DNA of 64,000 nt from Burkholderia sp. BCC0506 (GCF_902833145.1 NZ_CADFEN010000008.1:310001-374000); one strand, 5' to 3'. Counted from the stretch's first letter, positions 25,922 through 36,002 are shown. Program-made: numbers and translations. Notes: generated by a model from the sequence alone, not told the origin.

Positions 25922-27818
25922 GCTCTGTCCTTTGTTGCGGCGTCGCCGCCGCGAATTCGATGGTGAATTGCGCGCCGCCTTCGTCGCGGTTCGCCGCGAC
26001 GATCTTCGCGCCGAAGGCCTCGACGATGCGCGACGTGATCGCGAGGCCGAGCCCGAGGCCCTGGCCGCGCGGCTTGGTCGTGACGAACGGCTCGAACAGA
26101 TGCGGCAGCACGTCGGGCGCGATGCCGGCGCCGCTGTCGGCCACCGTGAAACGCACGCGGCCGACGCCGTCCGCCTCGGTCGCCTCGGTCGCCTCGATGA
26201 CGATGCGGCGCACCGGTGCGTCGTGCACCGCGTCGAGCGCGTTGCCGAGCAGGTTCACGATCACCTGCTGCAACTGGCTCGATTCGGCCGAGACCGTCGT
26301 GCCGGGCGCGATGTTCACGTCGAGCCGCACGCCCTCGTCGCGAATCCGCGCATCGTAGATGAGCCGCGCATGCGCGACGGCCTCGTTCAGCGATACCGCG
26401 ACGCGCTCGACGTCGGGCTTGCGCGCGAAGGTCTTCAATTCGCCGGTGAGCACGGCCATGCCGTCGACCAGCTTGCCGACCCGTTCGAGATTCGCGAGCG
26501 CCGGCGCCGGCTGGCCGCGCTCGAAGAACGTGCGCGCGTTGTCGCACAGCGTGCGGATCGCGACGAGCGGCTGGTTCAGTTCGTGTGTGAGGCCGGCGGC
26601 CATCTGCCCGAGCACCGCGAGCTTGCCCGCGTGCACGACTTCCTGCTGCGATGCGCGCAGTCGCTGCTCGGTGCGTTCGCGCTCGTCGATCTCGCGCTGC
26701 ATCCGCTCGTTCGCGGCCGTCAGCGCGGCGGTGCGCTGCGCGACGGTCAGTTCGAGCCGGTCGTTCGCGCGGCGCAGCGCGTCCTGCGCGTTCAGCCGCG
26801 CGATGATCGCCCGGCGGCGCTGGATCGCATAGCCGACCAGCAGCGCGACGATCAGGAACGCACCGGTGACGAACACGAACGCCGTCTGCTGCTGGCGCCG
26901 CGCGCCCGCGATGTCGAGCAGCACCATCAGCGAATCGCCGGCCTGCGGCGCGGGGCGCGACATCACGAGATAGCGCGTGGTGCGGCCGGCGTGGTGCGGA
27001 TCGGGGAAGGTGCCGAACCACGCGGCCGAGCTGCGGTCGCCGATGCGGCGATAGGGCAGCGCGTCGACGGTGCGGCCCGCGTACTGGCGCGATGCCTGGA
27101 TGTCGCGCTGCTGCTGTGCGGTGATCGGGCGCAGCGCGGTGAATTTCCACGCGGGCTCGGTCGAGATCACGACCACGCCGTTGCTGTCGACCACCATCGC
27201 GGCGACGCCCGGCGCACGCCATGCCGATTCGAGCGGATCGACGCTGATCTTCACGGCGGCCACGCCGATCGGCGCGCCGTCGCTGCGTACCGCGCTGGCG
27301 AAGTAGACGCCCGGCACGCCGGTGTTGGTGCCGATGCCGAAGAAGCGGCCGCTGCCGCGCGCGAGCGCGTCCTTGAAGTACGGCCGGTACGACACGTTGG
27401 TGCCGACGAAGCTGATCGTCTCGTTCCAGTTGCTGGCGGCGATCACGTCGCCTTGCAGGTCGATCACGTCGACCGCGCCGCTGCCCGCGTCGCGGTTCAC
27501 GGCCTCGAGATAGGTGTTCACCGCATGCACGAGCGCGGGCGCATCGTTCGGCGCGGCTTTCAGCATGGCCCGCACGCCGTCCTGCCGCGCGACCAGGCCG
27601 GGCAGGATCTCGAAGCGGCCGAGCTCGCTTTTCAGGCTCGACGCATACAGGTCGAGCCGGTGCGCGCCGGCTTCCTCGAGCGCGTCGATCGCGCGTTCCC
27701 ACGCGAAATCGACGGCCGCGCCGGCCACGCCGACATACAGCACCGCGGCCGAGGCCCAGCCCCACCACGGGATTCCCTTGAAGCTCTTCTGCACGTTCGT
27801 CCTCATCGAAGCCCGCAA
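25911..27818 (-). CDS. dctB: Sensor histidine kinase, DctB type
   Basis: A 635-residue membrane kinase partner of the adjacent regulator. There is an N-terminal membrane helix (about 17-37), then a periplasmic double-PDC sensor domain (about 40-315, with NVSYRPYFKDAL and GVYFASAVR as in dicarboxylate sensors) and a second helix (about 320-340). A coiled coil, the HisKA box LTHELNQPLVAIRTL and the ATPase boxes GLGLAITSRIVEAFG complete it. The ATG at 27806 is an alternative start. It probably senses an external hydroxy- or dicarboxylate. Confidence 0.88.
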
Positions 27819-27921
27819 CGCGCGTGAACGGGGCTCGTCCCGAACGACGCGCGCCGCGCGCCGGCAGGGCCGGCGGCGGCGCGTGAGAGGCAGCCGGCGC
27901 GACGACGCGCGCGGCCGCGCA

Positions 27922-29286
27922 TCATCCGAAGTGCGCGACCAGGATCAGCGTCACCGTGACGACGATCGCGCCGCCGATGCGCGTGGCGATCTGCGCGAAC
28001 GGCATCAACTGCATCCGGTTCGCGGCGGTCAGGATCGCGACGTCGCCGGTGCCGCCTTGCCCGCTGTGGCAGGCGTTCACGATTGCGGTGTCGATAGGGT
28101 ACATCTTCAGCAGGCGGCCGACCACGAAACCGGTGCCCATCAGCGTCGCGACGGTCGACACGATCGTGACCACGTTGACGATCGTGAACGCGGCGGTCAG
28201 CTTGTCCCACGGCGTCATCGCGACGCCGATCGCGAACAGCAGCGGGTACGTGACGGCGGTCGAGAAGAACTTGTAGACGACGAACGCGCCTTCCTGCAGC
28301 GGCGGCGACACCGCGCGCGCCAGCTTCACGAGTACCGCGAGGAACAGCATCGCGACCGGCGCGGGCAGGCCGAACAGCTTGTGCGCCATCAGGCCGACGA
28401 GGTACAGCGTGATCGCCGTGATGCCGGCGCCCGCGATGTGCGTGACGTCGACGTGGCCGCGGATTTCCTCGCTTTCCGGCGTCATGTCGCCGCTTTCGCC
28501 GACCTGCAGGCGGCCGTTGCCGGTCAGGTGCGGCAGGCGCTTGCCGAGCATGTCGAGCGCGCCCGACAGGATGATCGCGGTCAGGCTGCCGAGCATCACC
28601 GGCGGCAGCACCATCGCGAACATCTCGCCCTGCGGCAGGTGCATCAGTTCCGAATAGCCGATCGACAGCGGAATCGCGCCTTCGCCGACGCCGCCCGCCA
28701 TGATCGGCACGACGATGTACAGCAGCGTGTGGCGCGCGCCGAGGCCGAGCGCGGTGCCGACCGCCGTGCCGACGATCGCCGCGGCGACCGAGCCGGCCGC
28801 GAGCGGAATGAAGATCTTCACGAAGCCCTGGATCAGCACGCGGCGGTCCATGCTCAGGATGCTGCCGACGATGATCGACGCGATGAACAGGTACAGGAAG
28901 TTGGTCGACTTCGTGAATTCGACCGTCAGGTTCAGCACCGGCTTCGGCAGCACGTGGTAGTACGTGAGCGCCGACGGCACGAAGGTCGCGAAGATCGCGG
29001 CCGCGCCGATGTTGCGCAGGAGCGGCAGGCGCTTGCCGAGTTCGGCGCACGTGAAGCCGAAGAACGCGAGCACGGCGATCGCCATCGAGATCTCGCCGGG
29101 CACCTTGCCCGTCACCGCGAAGCCGACGATCAGCCCGAACAGGATCACGTAGACCGGCAGCGGGATGATGCCGATGCGGATTTCCATCAGCTTCCACCAG
29201 CCTTGCGGCCAGAAGCGTTCGCGTGTGGCGGGGCCGGCTGCGGCAATCGGCTCGGGATGGGACGGGGTATGGATAGAGGTCTGCAA
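27922..29286 (-). CDS. 2-hydroxycarboxylate transporter (CitS/CimH family)
   Basis: A secondary transporter of about 454 residues for citrate, malate or a related hydroxy acid, with sodium or proton. It has roughly eleven membrane segments and both re-entrant-loop GGXG signatures: GGVGEGAIPL near residue 198 and GQGGTGDVAI near 410. The preferred start is TTG at 29284-29286 (product begins MQTSIHTPSHPE) because AGGAG lies 7-8 nt before it; ATG codons further upstream would read through the ribosome site and promoter. It is first in an operon with dctB, dctD and DUF3579. Confidence 0.87.
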   Translation of the reverse strand: MQTSIHTPSHPEPIAAAGPATRERFWPQGWWKLMEIRIGIIPLPVYVILFGLIVGFAVTGKVPGEISMAIAVLAFFGFTCAELGKRLPLLRNIGAAAIFATFVPSALTYYHVLPKPVLNLTVEFTKSTNFLYLFIASIIVGSILSMDRRVLIQGFVKIFIPLAAGSVAAAIVGTAVGTALGLGARHTLLYIVVPIMAGGVGEGAIPLSIGYSELMHLPQGEMFAMVLPPVMLGSLTAIILSGALDMLGKRLPHLTGNGRLQVGESGDMTPESEEIRGHVDVTHIAGAGITAITLYLVGLMAHKLFGLPAPVAMLFLAVLVKLARAVSPPLQEGAFVVYKFFSTAVTYPLLFAIGVAMTPWDKLTAAFTIVNVVTIVSTVATLMGTGFVVGRLLKMYPIDTAIVNACHSGQGGTGDVAILTAANRMQLMPFAQIATRIGGAIVVTVTLILVAHFG

Positions 29287-29348
29287 GACGTGTCTCCTGA
29301 TGTTTGGAATGCCTGCATCGCTTCGCGGCATCGTGTGCCGTCTATTAC

Positions 29349-29363
29349 GCAACCCCCATGCCA
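29349..29363 (-). promoter_or_regulatory. Sigma-54 (-24/-12) promoter of the 2-hydroxycarboxylate transporter
   Basis: The minus strand reads TGGCATGGGGGTTGC. The GG and GC elements have the exact 10-bp spacing and flanks of the TGGCAYR-N4-TTGC consensus. The TTG start lies about 60 bp downstream. The operon encodes a GAFTGA-containing activator, so the promoter and its activator occur together. Confidence 0.85.
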
Positions 29364-29708
29364 GTATTCCGGTTGGCCGGGATATTTTTAATCCATTGAT
29401 TCATAAGGAATTTGTTTCGTCTGAGGAAAGGGTTTGCCAGGCGGGATGGCCGAGATTTCGGAATCGGCGCGGCGCCCGGGCCGAGATTTCGGCCTGACGG
29501 CGGCCCGGTCGCCCGGCCGTGCCCGTCGCCCGCCATATCGCCGCGCGCGATTTTCTTCGCACAATCGCTTCGTAGACCGCCCTCCCGCCGCTCTCTATCA
29601 TCGGCTGATCTTTTTCCGATGCGACGACGACTGTCCGGAGAACGCCCGCGCGTTCGCCGCGGCGTCGCTCATCCGTCGATACCGTCTTTGGACAGGAGAG
29701 TGGTTCCC
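29364..29708. other. Intergenic region between divergent transporter and metQ-like genes
   Basis: About 345 bp with no gene. The part near 29390-29430 is AT-rich and could hold the upstream activator sites of the sigma-54 promoter (AATCCATTGATT at 29390-29401). The rest would contain the promoter of the metQ-like gene, but I see no convincing box. No SAM-riboswitch-like structure was found. Confidence 0.4.
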
Positions 29709-30539
29709 ATGCTGCATCCCGTGTTTTCCGCCCGCTTTTCCGCCGGGCGCCTCGCCCGCCTGTTGACGGCCGCGCTGCTCGGCGTCGTGCTGCTGAACGG
29801 CGCGCGCGCCGACACCGCGCCGCTGAAGGTCGGCATCTCGACCAGCCCGCAGATCGAGGCGCTGAAGATCGCCGCGAAGGAGGCGAAGGAGCAGGGGCTC
29901 GACGTGAAGATCGTCGAATTCACCGACTGGAATACGCCGAACGCGGCGCTCGCGAACAAGGACATCGACGTCAACTACTTCCAGCACATCCCGTTTCTCG
30001 AGAACGCGAAGAAGCAGGGCGGCTACAACTTCATCTCGATCGCGCCCGGCACGATCATGAAGATCGGCCTCTATTCGAAGAAGGTGAAAAGCTTCGCCGA
30101 GCTGAAGGACGGCGCGCGCGTCGCGATCGCGAACGATCCGGTCAACGGCGGGCGCGGGCTGTTGCTGCTGCAGCGCGCCGGGCTCATCACGCTGAAGCCG
30201 GGCGCGGACTACCGCGCGACCACGCACGACATCGTCGCGAACCCGAAGCACCTGAAGATCATCCCGCTCGAGGCGTCGCAGCTCGCGCGTTCGCTCGACG
30301 ACGTCGATCTCGCGCAGGGTTACCCGAGCTTCATCAAGCTCGCCGGCACGACCGACCCGAACAGCGCGCTGCTGTTCGACGGCACCGAGAACAAGAACTT
30401 CGCGATCCAGTGGGTCGTGCGGCCGGAGAGCGCGAACGATCCGCGCATCCGCAAGTTCATCGCGATCTACCAGCACTCGCCGGCGGTGCGCAAGGCACTC
30501 GACAACGCGTTCGGCTCGCTGTACGCGATCGCGTGGTGA
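29709..30539 (+). CDS. MetQ/NlpA-type ABC transporter substrate-binding protein
   Basis: A 276-residue periplasmic binding protein of the NlpA family: N-terminal signal peptide, then APLKVGISTSPQIEALKIAAKEA and the DVNYFQHIPFLENAKK ligand-site region. Canonical MetQ is a lipoprotein, but here the signal ends ...VVLLNGARAD with no lipobox Cys, so the protein is probably soluble. Ligands of this family are methionine and other organosulfur compounds or short peptides. The flavin monooxygenase gene lies 10 bp downstream, suggesting import of an organosulfur compound rather than methionine. Confidence 0.85.
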   Translation: MLHPVFSARFSAGRLARLLTAALLGVVLLNGARADTAPLKVGISTSPQIEALKIAAKEAKEQGLDVKIVEFTDWNTPNAALANKDIDVNYFQHIPFLENAKKQGGYNFISIAPGTIMKIGLYSKKVKSFAELKDGARVAIANDPVNGGRGLLLLQRAGLITLKPGADYRATTHDIVANPKHLKIIPLEASQLARSLDDVDLAQGYPSFIKLAGTTDPNSALLFDGTENKNFAIQWVVRPESANDPRIRKFIAIYQHSPAVRKALDNAFGSLYAIAW

Positions 30540-30549
30540 CGGAGGCGGC

Positions 30550-31962
30550 ATGACGACGGCGAACCGCAAGAAGATCCTGCTCAACGCGTTCAACATGAAC
30601 TGCGTCGGGCACATCAACCACGGGCTGTGGACGCATCCGCGCGACCGCTCCGCGCACTACACCGATCTCGACTACTGGGCCGATCTCGCGAAAACGCTCG
30701 AACGCGGCAAGTTCGACGGGATCTTTCTCGCGGACATCGTCGGCGTGTACGACGTGTTCGGCGGCGGGCCGGACGTCGCGCTGCGCGAATCGGTGCAGGT
30801 GCCCGTCAACGATCCGCTCTTGCTCGTGCCGGCGATGGCGCAGGTCACGCGGCATCTCGGTTTCGGCGTGACCGCGAACCTGACCTACGAGCCGCCGTAC
30901 CTGTTCGCGCGCCGCATGTCGACGCTCGATCATCTGACGAAAGGGCGCGTGGGCTGGAACATCGTCACCGGCTACCTCGACAGCGCCGCGCGCGGGATGG
31001 GCCTCGCGCAGCAGATCGGCCACGACGACCGCTACGAGCGCGCCGACGACTACATGGACGTCGTCTACAAGCTGTGGGAACAGAGCTGGGACGACGACGC
31101 GGTGATCCGCGACGCGCAGGCGCGCGTGTTCGCGCAGCCGGACAAGGTGCGGCGCGTGAAGCACGACGGGCCGTTCTATTCGGTCGATGCGATCCATCTG
31201 AGCGAACCGTCGCTGCAACGCACGCCGGTGCTGTACCAGGCCGGCTCGTCCGCGCGCGGCGTCGAGTTCGCGGGCCGTCACGCGGAATGCGTGTTCGTGA
31301 ACGGACAGAGCAAGGCCGCGGCGCGCGCGGCGGCGCTCGACATCCGCGCGGCCGCCGCGCGGCAGGGCCGCGACCCGGCGTCGATCAGGATCTTTGCCGG
31401 CGTGAGCGTCGTGACGGCCGAGACCGAATTGCTCGCGCGCGAAAAGTTCGACGAATACCGGCGCTACGCGAGCCCGGAAGCCGGCCTCGCGCATTTCGCG
31501 AGCTCGACCGGCATCGACTTCGCGAAGTACGGCCTCGACGAGCCGATCTCGTACGTGAAGACCGATTCGATCCAGTCGGCCGTCGACGCGATCTCGAAGA
31601 AGAGCACGACCGGCACGTGGACCGTGCGCCGCATGCTCGAACAGATGTCGCTCGGCGGCCGCTATGCGCCGATCGTCGGTTCGCCGTCGCAGGTCGCGGA
31701 CGAGCTGCAGTCGTGGATCGACGAGACCGGCATCGACGGCTTCAACCTGACGCGCACCGTGATGCCCGAGTCGTTCGAGGATTTCGTCGACTGGGTCGTG
31801 CCCGAGCTGCAGAACCGCGGCGTCTACAAGGAAGACTACGATCCCGCGCCGACGCTGCGCGAGAAGCTGTTCGGCGCAGGCCCGCGCCTGCCGGCCTGGC
31901 ATACGGGCGCGCAGCATCGGCCGGCGGCCGTGGCCGAACCCGCGTATCCCGGGCATGCCTGA
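30550..31962 (+). CDS. FMN-dependent monooxygenase, NtaA/SnaA/DszA family (LLM class)
   Basis: A 470-residue luciferase-like enzyme that uses reduced FMN supplied by a separate reductase. It shows the family pattern: MNCVGHINHGLWTHPRD at the start, LDYWADLAKTLERGKFDGIFLADIVGVYDVFGG (in parts) and TKGRVGWNIVTGYLDSAARGMG. Members cleave C-S or C-N bonds in sulfones, sulfonates or nitrilotriacetate. It lies inside a MetQ/MetN/MetI importer unit and upstream of a DszC-like oxygenase. A sulfur-scavenging substrate is therefore likely, but which one is unknown. GGAGG precedes the ATG. Confidence 0.85.
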   Translation: MTTANRKKILLNAFNMNCVGHINHGLWTHPRDRSAHYTDLDYWADLAKTLERGKFDGIFLADIVGVYDVFGGGPDVALRESVQVPVNDPLLLVPAMAQVTRHLGFGVTANLTYEPPYLFARRMSTLDHLTKGRVGWNIVTGYLDSAARGMGLAQQIGHDDRYERADDYMDVVYKLWEQSWDDDAVIRDAQARVFAQPDKVRRVKHDGPFYSVDAIHLSEPSLQRTPVLYQAGSSARGVEFAGRHAECVFVNGQSKAAARAAALDIRAAAARQGRDPASIRIFAGVSVVTAETELLAREKFDEYRRYASPEAGLAHFASSTGIDFAKYGLDEPISYVKTDSIQSAVDAISKKSTTGTWTVRRMLEQMSLGGRYAPIVGSPSQVADELQSWIDETGIDGFNLTRTVMPESFEDFVDWVVPELQNRGVYKEDYDPAPTLREKLFGAGPRLPAWHTGAQHRPAAVAEPAYPGHA

Positions 31963-31980
31963 ACGTGACGGAGCGAAGCG

Positions 31981-33159
31981 ATGACGCAATTGTTCGATAC
32001 GCTGGGGTTCATCGAGGCGTCGGCCGTGCGTGCCGGCGCCGGTGCGGCGGCGCATGAGGAAGGCGTGACGCCCGCCGCCGGCGCGGCCGTGTCGCTGGAA
32101 CACGTCGGCAAGGTGTTCGCGACCCCGCGCGGCCAGGCCGCCGCGCTGCGCGACGTGACGCTCGACGTGCGGCGCGGCGAGGTATTCGGGATCATCGGCC
32201 GCAGTGGCGCGGGCAAGAGCACGCTGCTGCGGCTCCTGAACGGCCTCGAACGGCCGAGCTCGGGCCGCGTGCGCGTGCAGGGCGTCGACGTCGGCGCGCT
32301 CGACGAGGACGGCCTCGTCGCGTTGCGGCGCCGCACCGGCATGGTGTTCCAGCATTTCAACCTGCTGTCCGCGAAGACGGTGTTCGAGAACGTCGCGCTG
32401 CCGCTGAAGATCGCCGGCGTGCCGAAGGCCGAGCGCGCGCGCAAGGTCGACGCGCTGCTCGACCTCGTCGGGCTCGCCGCGAAGCGCGACGCGTATCCGG
32501 CCAGCCTGTCGGGCGGCCAGAAGCAGCGTGTCGGCATCGCGCGCTCGCTCGTGCACGATCCCGAGGTGCTGCTGTGCGACGAAGCGACGTCGGCGCTCGA
32601 TCCGGAAACCACGCAATCGATCCTCGCGCTGCTTGCCGACATCAACCGCCGTCTCGGGCTCACGATCGTGCTGATCACGCACGAGATGGAAGTGATCCGC
32701 GCGGTGTGCGACACGGTCGCGGTGATCGAACAGGGCGAAGTCGTCGAAACTGGCCCCGTGTGGCGCGTGTTCGGCGATCCGCGCCACGGCGCGACGCGTG
32801 CGCTGCTAAGCACGCTGCAGCACGACCTGCCGGCCGAGCTGGCCGCGCGCGTGCGGCCGCTGCCGGAACACGCCGCGCTGCCCGACGGCGCACAGATCGT
32901 GCTCGACGTCCGCTATACGGGCGAGAGCGGCGGCGAACCGGACGTCGGCGCGCTCGCGGCGGCGCTCGGCGGCTCCGTGCGGTTCCTGCACGGCGGCATC
33001 GAAAGCATCCAGGGGCACGCGCAGGGGCGGCTCGTGATCGCCGCGACGCCGCGTGCGGATGACGCCGGCTCGCCGGCGGCGCGCGGCGGCGCGGTCGCCG
33101 CGCTACTCGAACGCGCGCGCCGTCATGCGAATCATGCGGAGGTGCTCGGCTATGTTTGA
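31981..33159 (+). CDS. MetN-type ABC transporter ATP-binding protein
   Basis: The ATPase of the importer, 392 residues. Walker A ([11 protein letters not shown]), signature LSGGQKQR and Walker [13 protein letters not shown] are all intact. A C-terminal NIL-like regulatory domain (about residues 300-370) is present, as in MetN, where it binds methionine to shut transport down. An N-terminal extension of about 40 alanine-rich residues is unusual for MetN. The permease gene overlaps its end by 8 bp. Confidence 0.88.
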   Translation: MTQLFDTLGFIEASAVRAGAGAAAHEEGVTPAAGAAVSLEHVGKVFATPRGQAAALRDVTLDVRRGEVFGIIGRSGAGKSTLLRLLNGLERPSSGRVRVQGVDVGALDEDGLVALRRRTGMVFQHFNLLSAKTVFENVALPLKIAGVPKAERARKVDALLDLVGLAAKRDAYPASLSGGQKQRVGIARSLVHDPEVLLCDEATSALDPETTQSILALLADINRRLGLTIVLITHEMEVIRAVCDTVAVIEQGEVVETGPVWRVFGDPRHGATRALLSTLQHDLPAELAARVRPLPEHAALPDGAQIVLDVRYTGESGGEPDVGALAAALGGSVRFLHGGIESIQGHAQGRLVIAATPRADDAGSPAARGGAVAALLERARRHANHAEVLGYV

Positions 33160-33808
33160 GCTCTGGTGGCCCGAACTGCTCGACGCGATCCGCGACACGC
33201 TGTCGATGGTCGCCGCGTCGGCCGCGATCGCGGCGCTGATCGGCATCCCGCTCGCGGTGATCCTCGTGACCACCGCGCCCGGCGGCATCTACGCGCGGCG
33301 CGGCGTGAACGCCGTGCTCGGCGCGCTCGTCAACGTGTTCCGTTCGACGCCGTTCATCATCCTGCTGGTCGCGCTGCTGCCGTTCACGCGTGTGCTGATC
33401 GGCACGACGATCGGCGTGTGGGCGGCCGTCGTGCCGCTGTCGATCGCCGCGATCCCGTTCTTCGCGCGGATCGCCGAAGTGAGCCTGCGCGAAGTCGATC
33501 GCGGGCTGATCGAGGCCGCGCTCGCGATGGGCGCGAAGCGCCGCCACATCGTGTGGCACGTGCTGCTGCCCGAAGCGCTGCCCGGCATGCTCGGCGGCTT
33601 CACGATCACCGTCGTCGCGCTGATCGGCTCGACCGCGATGGCGGGCGCCGTCGGCGCGGGCGGGCTCGGCGATCTCGCGATCCGCTACGGCTATCAACGT
33701 TTCGACACCACCGTCATGGCGACCGTGATCGTGATCCTGATCGCGCTCGTCTCGGCCGTGCAAATCACGGGCGACCGCCTGGTCCGACGCGTGACCCGGC
33801 GAACCTGA
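33152..33808 (+). CDS. MetI-type ABC transporter permease
   Basis: A 218-residue permease with five hydrophobic segments and the EAA loop ([25 protein letters not shown]) that contacts the ATPase. The start at [10 protein letters not shown] overlaps the metN-like gene by 8 bp, showing translational coupling. Together with the NlpA-type binding protein and the MetN-type ATPase it makes a complete importer. Confidence 0.9.
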   Translation: MFELWWPELLDAIRDTLSMVAASAAIAALIGIPLAVILVTTAPGGIYARRGVNAVLGALVNVFRSTPFIILLVALLPFTRVLIGTTIGVWAAVVPLSIAAIPFFARIAEVSLREVDRGLIEAALAMGAKRRHIVWHVLLPEALPGMLGGFTITVVALIGSTAMAGAVGAGGLGDLAIRYGYQRFDTTVMATVIVILIALVSAVQITGDRLVRRVTRRT

Positions 33809-33859
33809 GCGACGCCACAAGCGTCCGCTCGCTTCATTCCTGATCCTGAGAGAAAACCT

Positions 33860-34702
33860 ATGACTTTGCCCATCGGCGCGCCGCGCGAATGGAACGGACA
33901 ATTCGAGGAAGCGCTGTTTCTCGACGTGGCGCGACGCCATCGTCCGGACTTCCCCGACAAGGTGGCGACGCCGCCGCGCGAGCCGCGCAACGACGACGAG
34001 CTGGCCGCCGTCGCCGACTACTACACGAAGATGGCGTCGCACGACCTGTTCATCGTGCAGGTCGTCGCGAAGGCGATCGACACGCTGTTCCGCGACGATC
34101 CGCATTTCCAATTGATCCTGTCGCGCCAGCTCGGTGACGACGGCGCGCACGCGGTGATCGGCCGCGAACGCGTGACCGAACTCACCGGGCGCGATCCGCT
34201 GCCGGAAGTCGACCGGCTCGTCGCCGCGCACTGGGCGCGTATCGGCGACATCGCGGTGCGCGACGTCGCCGGCTTTCTCGCGTTCGAATGGCATTACGAG
34301 CTGCACATCCTCGCGAAGCTGTGGATCCAGCGCAAGACCGGCCGCATCGGCGACGGCGCGATGCGCGAGCATGGCGAGAACCGGATCCGGCCGGACGAGG
34401 AATGGCATCGCGTGCAGATCGTCCAGTGGTGGTTCGACACGCTGCAGGCGCTGCCGGTGGCCGAGCGCGACGCGTTGATCGATCGCGTGATCGCGGCCGA
34501 CGAGGAAACCCAGGCGCGGCTCGACGGCTACCTGCACGACGAGTACGCGCATACCGCACTGGTGTTCGGCGCGGATATCGCCGAATATCGTGCGATCTAC
34601 GACGACTGGCGGCGCGAGATCCTGTCGCGGCTGACCGGCCGCGAGCTTCGCGCGCTCGTACCGCTGTCGGGCGAAACCGTTGAACAGGAAGCTGTCGCAT
34701 GA
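33860..34702 (+). CDS. Unrecognised protein, possible ferritin-like di-iron protein
   Basis: A 280-residue soluble, helix-rich protein that I cannot assign to a family. Carboxylate-histidine motifs recur at helical spacing: DDGAH near residue 95, FEWHYELH near 142, DEEWH near 178 and DEYAH near 228. This is the ligand pattern of ferritin-like four-helix di-iron proteins. Its stop overlaps the start of the DszC/SfnB-like gene by 4 bp, so the two are probably made and used together. It could be an oxygenase, an oxygen scavenger or a redox partner; none is shown. Confidence 0.6.
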   Translation: MTLPIGAPREWNGQFEEALFLDVARRHRPDFPDKVATPPREPRNDDELAAVADYYTKMASHDLFIVQVVAKAIDTLFRDDPHFQLILSRQLGDDGAHAVIGRERVTELTGRDPLPEVDRLVAAHWARIGDIAVRDVAGFLAFEWHYELHILAKLWIQRKTGRIGDGAMREHGENRIRPDEEWHRVQIVQWWFDTLQALPVAERDALIDRVIAADEETQARLDGYLHDEYAHTALVFGADIAEYRAIYDDWRREILSRLTGRELRALVPLSGETVEQEAVA

Positions 34703-35910
34703 ACGATCCACGCGGCCCGGCGACGCTGGCGCCGGATACCGAACCACCGGCCGTCGACCGCGAAGCGCTGGCGCGCGCGATCGACGCGCTGCGCGTGAGT
34801 GCCGCCGAGCGCGACCGCGCGGGCGGCCATGCCGCGCAGGAAAAGCAGTGGCTCGCCGACGCAGGCCTGCTGACGCTCGCGGTGCCGCGCGCGTTCGGCG
34901 GCCAGGAAGCGCCATGGCCCGCGATCTACGACGCGATCCGGCAGGTCGCGCGGGTCGACAGCGCGCTTGCGCATCTCGTCGGCTTCCAGTGCCTGCAGGT
35001 GGTGAGCGTCGACGTGTGGGGCAATGCCGCGCAGCGCGAGCGCTACCTGCGCGGCACGGTCGACGGGCGCTGGTGGTGGGGCAACGCGGTCAATCCGCTC
35101 GACACGCGGCTCGTGGCCACGGCGACGCCCGACGGCGGCTACCGGCTCGACGGCGTGAAGGGATTCTGTTCCGGCACGCGCGGCTCGCAGCGGATGACGG
35201 TATCCGCGCACGATCCGGCCATCGGCCGCACCGTGTTCGGCGTGGTGCCGACCGATCGTGCCGGGATCACCGTCAACGACGACTGGGATCCGGTCGGCCA
35301 GCGCCAGACCGACAGCGGCAGCGTGCGCTTCGACGGCGTGACGCTCGCGGCGGACGAGGTGCTGCACCGCTCGGAAGCGCCGCCGACGCCGCGCGCGACG
35401 CTGCGCACGCTCGTGTCGCAGCTCGTGCTGACGAACCTGTTCGTCGGCCTGGCCGAAGGCGCGCTGGCCGAGGCGCGCGACTACGTGCGCCAGCATGGCC
35501 GCCCGTGGATTCACTCGGACGTCGAGCGGGCCGAAGACGATCCGTACACGCTGCAGCGCTTCGGCGACATGCGCGTGCGCGCGGTGGCCGCGGCGGCGCT
35601 GGCCGATCGCGCGGCCATCGCGCTGCAGCACGCATGGGCGCGGCAGGAGGCGCTGACGGCCGACGAGCGCGCCGAGGTCGCGCTCGCGGTATCGGAAGCG
35701 AAGATCGTCGCGCAGCGCGCGGCGCTCGACAACGGCGAGGCGCTGTTCGACGCGTGCGGCGCACGCGCGACGGCCGCGTCGCTCGGCCTCGACCGCTTCT
35801 GGCGGAATGCGCGCACGCATACGCTGCACGACCCGCTCGACTACCGGCTGCGCGACGTGGGCCGGTTCGCGCTGAGCGCGGAATTGCCGCCGGCGTCGCT
35901 CTATACGTGA
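34699..35910 (+). CDS. Acyl-CoA-dehydrogenase-fold flavin oxygenase, SfnB/DszC type
   Basis: A 403-residue protein of the acyl-CoA dehydrogenase superfamily, group of SfnB and DszC. The N-terminal helical part has LLTLAVPRAFGGQEAPW. The middle beta domain (WWWGNAVNPLDTRLVATATP, GFCSGTRGSQRM) and a C-terminal helical domain follow. The catalytic glutamate of true acyl-CoA dehydrogenases is not evident. DszC oxidises thioethers to sulfones, SfnB acts in dimethyl-sulfone use. Here it would feed the LLM monooxygenase of the same cluster. ATGA overlap with the preceding gene. Confidence 0.8.
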   Translation: MNDPRGPATLAPDTEPPAVDREALARAIDALRVSAAERDRAGGHAAQEKQWLADAGLLTLAVPRAFGGQEAPWPAIYDAIRQVARVDSALAHLVGFQCLQVVSVDVWGNAAQRERYLRGTVDGRWWWGNAVNPLDTRLVATATPDGGYRLDGVKGFCSGTRGSQRMTVSAHDPAIGRTVFGVVPTDRAGITVNDDWDPVGQRQTDSGSVRFDGVTLAADEVLHRSEAPPTPRATLRTLVSQLVLTNLFVGLAEGALAEARDYVRQHGRPWIHSDVERAEDDPYTLQRFGDMRVRAVAAAALADRAAIALQHAWARQEALTADERAEVALAVSEAKIVAQRAALDNGEALFDACGARATAASLGLDRFWRNARTHTLHDPLDYRLRDVGRFALSAELPPASLYT

Positions 35911-36002
35911 TGCGCAGCGGGGCGGTACCGGCGCGGCGCCGCGTACTGCCCTCGCTGTCAGCACAAGCACATCGATGAGCGGGACAGCTGGACGTTCGAA
36001 AT

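Noticed and set aside
29364-29708. Possible SAM or other riboswitch before the metQ-like gene
   Set aside because: No conserved helices or core sequence of known riboswitches could be traced; the region is explained by divergent promoters.
35913-35958. Imperfect hairpin after the DszC-like gene
   Set aside because: The arms pair only with several mismatches and there is no T-run, so I do not call a terminator.
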